DNA of 64,000 nucleotides from Massilia sp. MS-15 (GTDB lineage: Bacteria; Pseudomonadota; Gammaproteobacteria; Burkholderiales; Burkholderiaceae_D), in contig NZ_JAIWIA010000042.1 in the NCBI RefSeq assembly GCF_020176695.1, forward strand, positions 60,266 to 124,265. The letters run 5' to 3'. Position numbers and translations under genes: made by a program. The notes below the pieces were generated by a model that did not search any database, had not been told where the DNA came from, and was given only the letters and a program-made list of their open reading frames with translations. Shown piece by piece: positions 51,528-61,845 of this stretch; within the stretch, counting starts at the first letter, position 1; each line of letters opens with the position of its first letter.

Positions 51528-52220
51528 CTAGGGCTGGGGCTGGGCCTGGGCTTCGAGCAGGTAGCCGAAGCCGCGGATGGTGCGGATCGCCACGCCGGCG
51601 CCGTCCAGCTTCAGGCGCAGCCGCGAGACGTAGACCTCGACCGCGTTCTGGGTCAGGTCCTCGCCCCAGGGTGCGATGGCATCGATGATCTGCTGCTTCG
51701 ATACCACCCGCCCGGCGTGCTGCAGCAGGTGCTCGAGCACGCTCCATTCGCGCACCGACAGCTCCAGCGCACGGTGGTCGATGCGGGCGCGGCGGGCGGC
51801 GGTGTCCAGGCTCAGGCGCCCCAGGACAAGCTGGTCGGGCGCCGGCGCGGCGCGGCGTGCAAGCGCCCGGATGCGCGCCACCAGTTCGGCGCTGGCGAAC
51901 GGTTTGACCAGGTAGTCGTCGGCGCCCGCTTCCAGTCCGCGCACCCTGTCCTCGACCGCGTCGCGCGCCGTGAGCAGCAGTACCGGGGTGGTGGCTCCGC
52001 GGGCGCGCAGGCGGCGCAGCACCTCGAAGCCATCGATGCGGGGAAGGCCCAGATCGAGCACCAGCACGACGAACCTGGCTGGCGCACAGGCCTGCAGGAG
52101 GGCATCGGCGGCCAGGCCATCACATACCAGTTCGACAGCCATGTCGTGCGACTGCAGGGTACGCACCAGGCCATCGGCCAGGACGGCGTCGTCTTCGACC
52201 AGCAGCAACGGCAGGGGCAT
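51528..52220 (-). CDS. OmpR-family response regulator
   Basis: A 230-residue regulator with a receiver domain (acidic pair VEDD near residue 8, phospho-acceptor Asp56 in LVLDLGLPRIDG, Lys in DYLVKPF) and a winged-helix DNA-binding domain (about 135-225, ending TIRGFGYLLE). It is of the TctD/QseB kind. ATG 52220 gives the family N-terminus MPLPLLLVEDDAVLADGL; the frame is open to 52334. It is paired with the kinase encoded downstream. Confidence 0.94.
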   Translation of the reverse strand: MPLPLLLVEDDAVLADGLVRTLQSHDMAVELVCDGLAADALLQACAPARFVVLVLDLGLPRIDGFEVLRRLRARGATTPVLLLTARDAVEDRVRGLEAGADDYLVKPFASAELVARIRALARRAAPAPDQLVLGRLSLDTAARRARIDHRALELSVREWSVLEHLLQHAGRVVSKQQIIDAIAPWGEDLTQNAVEVYVSRLRLKLDGAGVAIRTIRGFGYLLEAQAQPQP

Positions 52221-52485
52221 CGGCAGGAGGAAAAATGGGAAAGCCCCATTATGCGTGATTTTGTTTCCCAATCCAAAGAGAACACGATGATAGATCGTCA
52301 TCTCCCCAGTAGGACTGGACTGACAAAATACCATGGGCCAAGCCTACATGGGGGCGGAGGCCAGTCTTATGTTCGGCAACAGACTATGGCTTTAATGTTC
52401 ACACATCGCGATAGGAAACAAAAAAGCGCTCCCAGGACCGCAACCAGCATCGCACCCGACACGTCAGAGCAAAGAGGACCATAAA

Positions 52486-53286
52486 ATGAACAACACTCAA
52501 CTTGGTGGTACGCACAAGGCGCAGCACAAGATTCCAGCCACGAGTGAGACTGTGAAAGCCGCGTCCCGCCCCGTTGTCAGCTACAGCGGCACCCAGCAGA
52601 ACGAACTGCTCGGCGCCCTGCCCCGCCAAGACCTGGAAAGCCTGTTTGAACACCTCGAGCTGGTTCCCCTGCCATTCGGCAAGGAATTGTTCGAGTATGG
52701 CAGCAAACTGGAATACGTGTATTTCCCGACGACCGCAATCGTGTCGCTGCTGTATGTGATGGAAGACGGCGCCACCACCGAGATCGCGGTGGTCGGCCAT
52801 GAAGGTGCGGTCGGCGTGTCGCTGTTCATGGGTGAACGTGCCACCTGCAGCGCGGTGGTGCAGAGCGCAGGCTACGGCTACCGCCTCAAGACCCAGTTCC
52901 TGCGCGACGCCTTCAACCGCGGCGGCGCCCTGCCCCAGCTGCTGATGCGCTATACCAATGCCCTGTTCGCCCAGATGGCCCAGAACGCCGTTGGCGGCCG
53001 CCACAGCTCGATCGAGCAGAAACTGTGCCGCTGGCTGCTCGACCGCCTGGACCGTTCGGCCAGCAACGAGCTGAAGGTGACCCAGGAACTGATCTCGATC
53101 ATGCTGGGCGTGCGCCGCGAAAGCATCACCGCGGCTGCCGGCAAGCTGCAGGACGAAGGCCTGATCCAGTACCGTCGCGGCAATATCACCGTGCTCGACC
53201 GTGCGGGCCTGGAAGAGTATGCGGGCGAATGCTACAAGGTGGCCAAGTCGGAATACGACCGCCTGCTCATGGATGTGGCCCGTTAA
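52486..53286 (+). CDS. Crp/Fnr-family transcriptional regulator
   Basis: A 266-residue protein. A cyclic-nucleotide-binding beta-roll (about 45-150, with FEYGSKLEYVYFPTTAIVSL and VVGHEGAVGVSLFMGE) precedes a winged helix (about 180-245, with LGVRRESITAAAGKLQDEGL). The cAMP-contact residues of Crp are not conserved and no Fnr-type cysteine cluster is present, so the ligand is unknown. The ribosome site GAGGA precedes ATG 52486. Upstream, 52221-52485 holds a short inverted repeat GATGA-N7-TCATC near 52285 but no clear promoter. Its end overlaps the convergent kinase gene by 20 bp. Confidence 0.9.
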   Translation: MNNTQLGGTHKAQHKIPATSETVKAASRPVVSYSGTQQNELLGALPRQDLESLFEHLELVPLPFGKELFEYGSKLEYVYFPTTAIVSLLYVMEDGATTEIAVVGHEGAVGVSLFMGERATCSAVVQSAGYGYRLKTQFLRDAFNRGGALPQLLMRYTNALFAQMAQNAVGGRHSSIEQKLCRWLLDRLDRSASNELKVTQELISIMLGVRRESITAAAGKLQDEGLIQYRRGNITVLDRAGLEEYAGECYKVAKSEYDRLLMDVAR

Positions 53287-54796
53287 GACTGAGCGCGGCG
53301 CCCTCGGCGGGCGTCTCCCGCGTTGAACCCGACGCCGTTCCCGGCCCCAGGAACGGCGTTGTCGTTTCCGGCTTTCCTGAAGCGAAAGATGGCCCTGGCC
53401 CGGCATCGCCGCCAGGCGCCTCTGGCGGCAGCCAGGCGCGCACGCAGGTGCCGATCCCGTTGACGCCGGGCTCCACCCTGAGGCTGCCGCCCAGCAGCAG
53501 GGCCCGCTCGCGCATGCCGAGCAGGCCGTGCGACTTCGGCTTGGCCATGGCATCGGGCGCGATGCCGATGCCATCGTCGGTGATTTCGAGTTCCCACCCA
53601 TCCGGTTCACGCGTCAGGTTGACGATCACGCTGCGGGCGCGCGCGTATTTCGCGATGTTGTTCAGGGCTTCCTGGGTGATACGGAACAGCGCGATCGCCT
53701 GCATCGGACCGGCAGCGTCGGCCGCATCGTCGATCAGGGCGTCGCAATCGAGCGCGGTCACGCGCGCGTAATCGGCGCAATAGCTCTGCAGGGCCGCGGA
53801 CAGGCCCATGTTGTCCAGCAGGCTGGGACGCAGGTTCTCGATGATGCGCCGCTTGAGCTGGACGGTATCGACCAGGGTCTTGCGCGCCCGGCCCAGCATG
53901 GCGGCCAGTTCCGGGTGCGTGCCCTTGAGCTGCTCGCCCACCGTGCTCAGGTCCATGCCGATGGCGGTCAGGTTGGCGCCCATCTCGTCGTGCAGTTCGC
54001 GCGCCAGGCGCGACTTTTCTTCTTCCTGGACCCGGATCAGGTGGCGCGACAGCACCGACAGCTGGGCGGTGCGCTCGGCCACCAGGGCTTCCAGCGTATC
54101 GTTGGTATTCTGCAAGGCGCGCTCGGCCTCCAGCCGCAGGCCGAAGCTGCGCTGCACCAGGTTGTAGAACAGCAGGATCACCAGGATCGCCGCGGCATTG
54201 ATGCCAACCCCCGACAGCACCGTGCGGCGCGACTGCTCATAGAAGCTGGCGGTGCGCGCAGCCAGCAGTTCGTTCTGCTCGCGCGTCATGATGGTCACCA
54301 GGAGCCGGATCTCGTCCATGTCGCCGCGCTCGTCGGCGGCGGCGGAAATCGCGACGATGTCGACCAGGCCGCCACGCCGGTACACCTCGAGCGACTGGTG
54401 CATCAGGCCGAGCTTGCGCTGCACCAGGGTGCGCAGCTGGGCCAGGTTCTTGGTCTGGGAGGGATTGTCGGCCAACAGCACGCCGAGCGCGCGCAGCTGA
54501 TTGTCCAGCTGCTGGGGCGCCGCATGCAGCGGACCCAGGTTGAGCTCGGCACCGGACAGGAAATAACCGCGCAAGCCGCTTTCCGCATCGGTCACCAGCA
54601 GGTTCAGATATTGCAATTCGTCCGACACGCGCGCGGTCTGGGCCTGCAAGGCATTGGCCGAACGCAGGTCATCCAGGTTGCGCATCAGGAACACGCCATT
54701 AATGACAAGAATCACCACACAGGCCACGCACAACAAGGTCTTGGAGAACGGCAGCCCGCGCAAACGCTTGCCATCGAAGGCGGTGGAGAAATACAT
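53267..54796 (-). CDS. NarX/CHASE3-type sensor histidine kinase
   Basis: A 509-residue kinase with TM1 at about 18-38, a CHASE3-like periplasmic domain (about 40-190, with LRGYFLSGAELNLGPL) and TM2 at about 197-215. A coiled coil and the HisKA_3 site follow (His269 in LARELHDEMGANLTAIG), then a HATPase domain with ITQEALNNIAKYARA and ITDDGIGIAP. The C-terminal tail (about 445-509) is Pro/Gly/Thr-rich and disordered. ATG 54796 has AAGGAAG upstream. A TTG at 54814 would add six residues. The NarL-type regulator encoded 221 bp upstream is the probable partner. Confidence 0.93.
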   Translation of the reverse strand: MYFSTAFDGKRLRGLPFSKTLLCVACVVILVINGVFLMRNLDDLRSANALQAQTARVSDELQYLNLLVTDAESGLRGYFLSGAELNLGPLHAAPQQLDNQLRALGVLLADNPSQTKNLAQLRTLVQRKLGLMHQSLEVYRRGGLVDIVAISAAADERGDMDEIRLLVTIMTREQNELLAARTASFYEQSRRTVLSGVGINAAAILVILLFYNLVQRSFGLRLEAERALQNTNDTLEALVAERTAQLSVLSRHLIRVQEEEKSRLARELHDEMGANLTAIGMDLSTVGEQLKGTHPELAAMLGRARKTLVDTVQLKRRIIENLRPSLLDNMGLSAALQSYCADYARVTALDCDALIDDAADAAGPMQAIALFRITQEALNNIAKYARARSVIVNLTREPDGWELEITDDGIGIAPDAMAKPKSHGLLGMRERALLLGGSLRVEPGVNGIGTCVRAWLPPEAPGGDAGPGPSFASGKPETTTPFLGPGTASGSTRETPAEGAALSLNGPHP

Positions 54797-55017
54797 GAGC
54801 TTCCTTTCGCGCAACTAGTGCCATCCGGGCGATTATAGTCGGCTTGGCGCGGCCGCGCAGCCCGGCCCCGGGCATGCATGGGTTGCCGACGGAAGCAGTG
54901 TGCGCGCATACGCAGCAGGATGCAAGCTGCCGTGTTGCGAAGCGAGGTGGAGGAACAAGGGCCGCTACTGGACAGCGCGGACGGCGCCCGGCGCAGTCGC
55001 CAGGCGCGTTTCACTGC

Positions 55018-55650
55018 TCAGTCGAGCAGGTTGTTCTTCATGGCGTAGTAGGTCAGGTCGCTGTTCGACTGCAGGCCCATCTTTTCCATGATGCGGGTGC
55101 GGTAGGTGGACACGGTCTTGATCGACAGCGACAGCGCATTGCCGATGTCGGACACGGTGGCGCCCTTGGCCAGGCGCAGGAAGACCTGGAATTCGCGGTC
55201 CGACAGCTCGGTATGCAGGGCCGTGTTCGGATCGCGGTCGAAGCTCTGGGCCAGCAGTTCGCCCACGGTCGAGCTCACATAGCGGCGGCCCTGGTAGACG
55301 GTGCGCACCGCGGTCTTGAGCTCGTCGGCTTCGCATTCCTTGTTCAGGTAGCCGTTGGCGCCCATCTTGAACAGGTTCAGCGCGTACTGCTGGGCCGGAT
55401 AACCGGACAGGATCAGCACCGGCAGGTTCGGCTGGCCCTGGCGGATGGTACGCAGGATATCGATGCCGCTCTGGTCCGGCATTGCGATGTCGAGCAGGAG
55501 CACGTCGCAGATCTCGCGCCGGGCAATGTCGAGGGCTTCACGCCCGGTTGCGCCTTCGGCGACGACTTCGAATTCGCCGGACGACGAGAAAATCTGCTTG
55601 AATCCTGCTCGAACTATTTGGTGATCGTCACAAATGGCAACGCGTATCAT
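55018..55650 (-). CDS. NarL/FixJ-family response regulator
   Basis: A 210-residue regulator. The receiver has CDDHQIVRAGF, phospho-acceptor Asp54 in LLLDIAMPDQSG and Lys in GYLNKE. A LuxR-type helix-turn-helix follows (about 145-205, LSDREFQVFLRLAKG and LSLSIKTVSTYRTRIMEKM). It is similar to UvrY/GacA-like regulators. The ribosome site AAGGGAAG precedes the ATG. It likely works with the CHASE3 kinase encoded downstream; the gap of 221 bp holds no recognised element. The 229 bp upstream, after merR, should contain the promoter. Confidence 0.93.
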   Translation of the reverse strand: MIRVAICDDHQIVRAGFKQIFSSSGEFEVVAEGATGREALDIARREICDVLLLDIAMPDQSGIDILRTIRQGQPNLPVLILSGYPAQQYALNLFKMGANGYLNKECEADELKTAVRTVYQGRRYVSSTVGELLAQSFDRDPNTALHTELSDREFQVFLRLAKGATVSDIGNALSLSIKTVSTYRTRIMEKMGLQSNSDLTYYAMKNNLLD

Positions 55651-55879
55651 TGTCTTCCCTTAAATTTTCCCTGTGAAGGAAAGTGCCAGGTCCGTCCACA
55701 CGCCCCGGCTTGCATGCGTTGATTTCAGCATGACCGCAGGTGACATTCTATCACTATGGCGCAAGGCAGCAAGGCACACGCTTGCTGAGTTGAACACGGT
55801 CGGTGCACGAGCGGCCCGAAGCGCCGCGCACCCCCTGAAGCGGCTGGAAATAGCGGGCCGGCCGGCAGCCGCGCGCTGT

Positions 55880-56284
55880 TCAGACGACGCTGGTGCCCTG
55901 CCGCAGGAGTGCCAGGATACTCTCCAGCTCGGCCCGCACCATGGCAATGTCGACCGTCGGGACCGGTGGCGCCAGCTCGGCTTCCGGCACGGGGGCCAGC
56001 GCGTGGCCATGGCCATCGAGGCGGTTGCGCGCCCCGCTGATGGTGAAGCCCTGCTCGTAGAGCAGTTCGCGGATGCGGCGGATCAGCAGCACTTCGTGAT
56101 GCTGGTAGTAGCGGCGGTTACCGCGCCGCTTGACCGGTTTAAGTTGAGTAAATTCCTGCTCCCAATAGCGCAGCACATGCGGCTTCACGCCGCACAGTTC
56201 GCTCACTTCGCCGATCGTGAAATAGCGTTTGGCCGGGATAGGCGGCAGCACCACGGGTTCAGGTTTGATCGCTCGTTCGCTCAT
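55880..56284 (-). CDS. MerR-family transcriptional regulator
   Basis: A 134-residue regulator with an N-terminal MerR helix-turn-helix (YFTIGEVSELCGVKPHVLRYWEQEF, shown here in part; about 20-85) and RRGNRRYYQHHEVLLIRRIR. The C-terminal part is short and has no metal-binding cysteines. It is 7 bp after ihfA. This merR-after-ihfA arrangement is usual in Burkholderiales. The regulated genes are unknown. Confidence 0.93.
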   Translation of the reverse strand: MSERAIKPEPVVLPPIPAKRYFTIGEVSELCGVKPHVLRYWEQEFTQLKPVKRRGNRRYYQHHEVLLIRRIRELLYEQGFTISGARNRLDGHGHALAPVPEAELAPPVPTVDIAMVRAELESILALLRQGTSVV

Positions 56285-56291
56285 CTAGCAC

Positions 56292-56732
56292 TCAGGCAGC
56301 ACGGGCCAGCGGATTATTGCCTGGAGGGTTGGTCTCCTCAACCATTCCCTTGAGCTTCTGGCTGGCATGGAAAGTCACGACGCGGCGCGCCGTGATCGGA
56401 ATCTCTTCCCCGGTTTTGGGATTGCGGCCCGGCCGCTGCGGCTTGTCGCGCAACTGGAAGTTGCCGAAGCCCGACAGCTTGACGGCCTCGCCACGCTCGA
56501 GCGCGTTGCGGATCTCGTCGAAAAAGGTCTCGACCATGTCCTTGGCTTCGCGCTTGTTCAGGCCGACCTGCTCGAACAGCAGCTCGGCCAGCTCGGCCTT
56601 GGTCAGGGTCGGCAGCGCCTTCTCTGCTTCCTTCCGCACGCGCGCCACTTGCATCGCGCGATGCAGATCGGCCGCCAGTGCTTCCTGGAACACGGCCGAA
56701 TCAACGTCGTTGTTATTAATTTTGAAGCCCAC
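56292..56732 (-). CDS. ihfA: Integration host factor subunit alpha
   Basis: A DNA-bending protein subunit. The core [20 protein letters not shown] and the loop [20 protein letters not shown] are diagnostic of IhfA. The whole open frame (146 residues from a GTG at 56732) is about 40 residues longer than E. coli IhfA at the N-terminus. The extra part ([20 protein letters not shown]) is helix-like and may be real or untranslated. Alternative starts are ATG 56654 and later GTG codons. None has a clear ribosome site at the right spacing. It follows pheT. Confidence 0.9.
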   Translation of the reverse strand: MGFKINNNDVDSAVFQEALAADLHRAMQVARVRKEAEKALPTLTKAELAELLFEQVGLNKREAKDMVETFFDEIRNALERGEAVKLSGFGNFQLRDKPQRPGRNPKTGEEIPITARRVVTFHASQKLKGMVEETNPPGNNPLARAA

Positions 56733-56794
56733 CCTTCAAGAAAACGATGTGTTGGAACGATGCGCAATGCTTCGCCGCGTACGGGAAAGCCGCA

Positions 56795-59221
56795 TCATGC
56801 ACGCAGCCTGGCGCCGACTTTTTCTTGTGCCGCGCGAGCCAGCGCCGCCATGATGGCATCCACCGCCTCGTCCTGCAGCGTCGATTGAGTATCTTGCAAG
56901 CCAAAGCGGAAAGCAAGGCTTTTTTCATCCGTCTCCAACCCCTTGCCGCGGTATTCATCAAACAAAACAACGGCTTGCACGATCTTGCCAGCAGGATTTA
57001 CGGCGATTTCGGCATGGAAGGTATCCAGCACTTCCTGGGCCGGAACGCCCTGCTTCACCACCAGCGCCAGGTCGCGCGTGGCGCCCGGGAACTTCGAAAT
57101 CTCGGCATACGCGGGCAGCTTGCGGCGGCGCGCGGCCTCGGCATCGACTTCGAACAGGACCGGGGCCTGCGCCAGGTCGTACTTCTGCAGCCAGCGCGGA
57201 TGCAGCTCGCCGATGAAACCGATGCGGGCGCCATCGAGTTCGACGAAGGCGCTGCGGCCCGGATGCAGGGCCGGATGCTCGCCCTTCACGAAGCGCAGGG
57301 TGGCCGGGGCGAACAGGGCTTCCAGGTCGGCCTTGAGGTCGAAGAAGTCGACGGCGCGGCTTCTCTCGCCCCACTGCTCGTCGACCACCGGACCGTAGGC
57401 GATCGCGGCCACGCGCTTGGGCTGGTCGACACCGGCCACCGACAGCGGACCGTCCTGGGCTTGCGGATTGCGGCTGAACACGGCGCCGATCTCGAACACG
57501 CGCACGCGGCCGGCCTTGCGGTTGACGTTGTAGCGCACGTTGGCCAGCAGGCTGCCCACCAGGTTCGAGCGCATCACGCTCATCTGGCTGGCGATCGGGT
57601 TCTGCAGGCGGATCGGCTCGGTGTTGCCGGCGAAGTCCTGCTCCCACTGGGCTTCGACGAAACTCATGTTCACCGTTTCCTGGAAGCCCAGGTCGGCCAG
57701 CTGGTGGCGGATCGCGAACAGCGAGCGGGTGTCTTCCGGCGCGATCAGCATGCTGCTCGGCGCCACCGGCGGACGGGTCGGAATGTTCTCGAAGCCATAG
57801 ACGCGCGCGACTTCCTCGATCAGGTCTTCCTCGATCTCGATGTCGAAACGGTAGGACGGCGAGGTCACCTGGAACACGCCGCCGTCAAAGGTGAACGGCA
57901 GGTGCAGGCGGGTGAAGATGTCGGCCACCACCTCGTCGGTCAGTGGCACACCGATGACCTTGGCGGCGCGTGCGGTGCGCATCGCGACCGGCTTCGGCTG
58001 CGGCAGGTTGACGCACTGGTCGTCGACCGGGCCGACGCGCGTGGCGGCGGTACCGCAGATCTCGACGATCAGCGCGGTGATGCGCTCGATGTGCTCGACC
58101 GTGGTCGCATAGTCCACGCCGCGTTCGAAGCGGTGCGCCGCGTCGGTCGAGAAATTGTACTTGCGGGCACGGCCCTGGATCGCGTTCGGCCACCAGAATG
58201 CGGCTTCCAGGTAGATGTCGGTGGTATCCAGGCTGACGGCGGTCGCGTCGCCACCCATGATGCCGGCCAGCGATTCGATCTCCCGCTCGTCGGCGATCAC
58301 GCCGACCCACTCGTCGACGTCGACGGTATTGCCGTTCAGGAGCTTGAGGCTCTCACCCTTCCTGCCCCAGCGCACGTCCAGGCCGCCGTGGATCTTGGCC
58401 AGGTCGAACACGTGGGTGGGACGGCCGAGTTCCAGCATCACGTAGTTAGAGATGTCGACCAGGGCCGAGACCGAGCGCTGGCCGCTGCGCTCGAGGCGCT
58501 GCTTCATCCAGTCGGGGGTGGCGGCGCGCGCATCCAGGCCGCGGATCACGCGTCCCGAGAAGCGGCCGCACAGGTCTGGCGCCGAAATCCTGACCGGCAG
58601 CGTTTCGTCGGTGGTGACGGCCACCTGCTTGGTGGTCGGCAGGTGCAGCGCGGTGCCGGTCAGTGCCGACACTTCGCGCGCCACGCCCAGCACCGACAGG
58701 CAGTCCGCCTTGTTTGGGGTCAGCTTGATGGTGAACTTCAGGTCGTCCAGGCCGAGGTAGTCGCGAATGTCGGCGCCGACCGGCGCATCCGCCGGCAGCT
58801 CCATCAGGCCGCTGCTTTCCTCGCTGATCTTGAGTTCCTTGGCCGAGCACATCATGCCCTGCGACTCGACACCGCGGAGTTTGCCGACCTTGATCGCGAA
58901 CGGCTTGCCATCGCCCCCCGGCGGCAGCACCGCGCCTGCCTTGGCGCAGATCGCCTTCATCCCGGCGCGCACGTTCGGCGCGCCGCAGACGATGTTGAGC
59001 AGAGTGCCGGTGCCCACGTCCACCTGGCAGACGTTCAGGCGGTCGGCATCCGGGTGCTTGGCGACTTCCTTCACCTCGGCCACCACCACGTTGGTGAACG
59101 GCGGCGCGACGGCTTCGACTTCCTCGACTTCCAGGCCGGACATCGTCAGCAGGTGCGACAGCTCATCCGAAGTCATCTTCGGATCGACCATCGAACGGAG
59201 CCAGTTTTCGGAGAATTGCAT
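56795..59221 (-). CDS. pheT: Phenylalanine-tRNA ligase beta subunit
   Basis: An 808-residue subunit of the alpha2-beta2 enzyme that charges tRNA-Phe. The N-terminal tRNA-binding (EMAP-like) domain is seen in [20 protein letters not shown]. The B3/B4 editing domain follows, and the C-terminal ferredoxin-like anticodon-binding domain includes [20 protein letters not shown]. The length is normal. It lies 29 bp after pheS. Confidence 0.97.
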   Translation of the reverse strand: MQFSENWLRSMVDPKMTSDELSHLLTMSGLEVEEVEAVAPPFTNVVVAEVKEVAKHPDADRLNVCQVDVGTGTLLNIVCGAPNVRAGMKAICAKAGAVLPPGGDGKPFAIKVGKLRGVESQGMMCSAKELKISEESSGLMELPADAPVGADIRDYLGLDDLKFTIKLTPNKADCLSVLGVAREVSALTGTALHLPTTKQVAVTTDETLPVRISAPDLCGRFSGRVIRGLDARAATPDWMKQRLERSGQRSVSALVDISNYVMLELGRPTHVFDLAKIHGGLDVRWGRKGESLKLLNGNTVDVDEWVGVIADEREIESLAGIMGGDATAVSLDTTDIYLEAAFWWPNAIQGRARKYNFSTDAAHRFERGVDYATTVEHIERITALIVEICGTAATRVGPVDDQCVNLPQPKPVAMRTARAAKVIGVPLTDEVVADIFTRLHLPFTFDGGVFQVTSPSYRFDIEIEEDLIEEVARVYGFENIPTRPPVAPSSMLIAPEDTRSLFAIRHQLADLGFQETVNMSFVEAQWEQDFAGNTEPIRLQNPIASQMSVMRSNLVGSLLANVRYNVNRKAGRVRVFEIGAVFSRNPQAQDGPLSVAGVDQPKRVAAIAYGPVVDEQWGERSRAVDFFDLKADLEALFAPATLRFVKGEHPALHPGRSAFVELDGARIGFIGELHPRWLQKYDLAQAPVLFEVDAEAARRRKLPAYAEISKFPGATRDLALVVKQGVPAQEVLDTFHAEIAVNPAGKIVQAVVLFDEYRGKGLETDEKSLAFRFGLQDTQSTLQDEAVDAIMAALARAAQEKVGARLRA

Positions 59222-59250
59222 ATTCTTTGCCTTCTTCTAAGGTCGAGGTA

Positions 59251-60754
<1,504 letters not shown>

Positions 60755-60784
60755 GGTAGCTCCCTTTGTAGTTGATTAGTGAGA

Positions 60785-60982
60785 TTAAGCGGAAGGCATC
60801 ATGCGGAGAACGCTCGTGACGTCCGACGCATTGATGTTACGGGTGCCGCGCAGTTGACGCTTGTTCTTGGTGGTCTTCTTGGTCAGGATGTGACGCTTGA
60901 ACGCCATACCCGACTTGACGGTACCGCCCGGACGCACGCGAAAACGCTTCTTCGCGGAGCTTTTGGTTTTCATTTTTGGCAT
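60785..60982 (-). CDS. rpmI: Ribosomal protein bL35
   Basis: A 65-residue basic protein with [20 protein letters not shown] and [19 protein letters not shown], the bL35 signature. It is followed 30 bp later by rplT, the conserved pair. Confidence 0.98.
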   Translation of the reverse strand: MPKMKTKSSAKKRFRVRPGGTVKSGMAFKRHILTKKTTKNKRQLRGTRNINASDVTSVLRMMPSA

Positions 60983-61287
60983 AGTATTCTGCCCTGTTAC
61001 GGACAGCCTCTATACGACAGGATTGCAGGTGGCGGCAACGCCGCTCTTGGATGCCTGCTTTCACTTGTCTTGCAGCCGACGACACTACCTGCCGACTACA
61101 ACCTGCTGGTTAAAAACAGGAACCGCAGATGATAGCACAGCTTTGGGCCGAATGCTCGCCAGCATCGACAGGTTTTACGGCGCGGCGGGCCCGGCGTCGC
61201 TGCCGGCGCATAAACGAACGCGGGCCGGGCCCGGTCCAGCACAAGCTGGAACCCGGACCCGGCCCGGCAATCTGACGGTGCGAAGAA
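60983..61287 (-). other. Structured infC-rpmI spacer
   Basis: This 305-bp gap holds no gene. On the minus strand, 28 nt after the infC stop, a long GC-rich hairpin forms (61227-61260; GCTGG..CCAGC core with a TTGT loop and further GGGCCC/GGGTCC pairing). In E. coli this region carries structure through which L20 controls rpmI-rplT. A similar role is possible here but not shown. The hairpin has no T-run. Confidence 0.5.
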
Positions 61288-61809
61288 TTATTTCTTCTTC
61301 TTCGGTGCAACGATCATGATCATCTGGCGCCCCTCGAGCTTCGGGAACTGCTCGACCTGGCCCACTTCCTCGAGGTCGCCGCGCAGGCGTTCGAGCATGC
61401 GCATGCCGATGTCCTGGTGCGCCATCTCGCGGCCACGGAAACGCAGCGTGATCTTGGTCTTGTCGCCGTCCTCCAGGAACTTGATGAGGTTGCGCAGCTT
61501 GATGCTGTAGTCGCCCTCATCGGTACCGGGACGGAACTTGACTTCCTTGACCTGGATGATCTTCTGCTTCAGCTTGGCTTCGTGGGCCTTCTTCTGCTCC
61601 GAATACTTGAACTTGCCGTAGTCCATCAGACGGCACACCGGCGGGCTCGCATTCGGTGCGATTTCCACCAGGTCAACGTTCTTTTCCTCGGCCAGGCGGA
61701 AGGCTTCCGCCAGGCTCACGATGCCCAGCGGCTCGTTGTCCACGCCATTGAGGCGCATTTCCGGATAGGTGATCTCGCCGTTGATGCGATGCTGTTTGTC
61801 AGTAGCTAT
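61288..61809 (-). CDS. infC: Translation initiation factor IF-3, ATA start codon
   Basis: A 173-residue factor that binds the 30S subunit and checks start codons. The frame from the first ATG (61758) lacks the conserved N-terminal RINGEI segment. Reading back in frame gives [16 protein letters not shown] preceded by ATA at 61809. AAAGGA sits 6 bp before this ATA. Rare start codons in infC are a known self-regulation device, because IF-3 rejects non-standard starts. Family marks are [16 protein letters not shown] and FRGREMAHQ. It follows thrS by 36 bp. Confidence 0.95.
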   Translation of the reverse strand: MATDKQHRINGEITYPEMRLNGVDNEPLGIVSLAEAFRLAEEKNVDLVEIAPNASPPVCRLMDYGKFKYSEQKKAHEAKLKQKIIQVKEVKFRPGTDEGDYSIKLRNLIKFLEDGDKTKITLRFRGREMAHQDIGMRMLERLRGDLEEVGQVEQFPKLEGRQMIMIVAPKKKK

Positions 61810-61845
61810 GTCTATTCCTTTGAAAGTATGATATTTGGCCGTCGA

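Noticed and set aside
55651..55879. tRNA-Pro expected after merR in some relatives
   Set aside because: The gap after merR contains no tRNA-like fold or conserved T loop.
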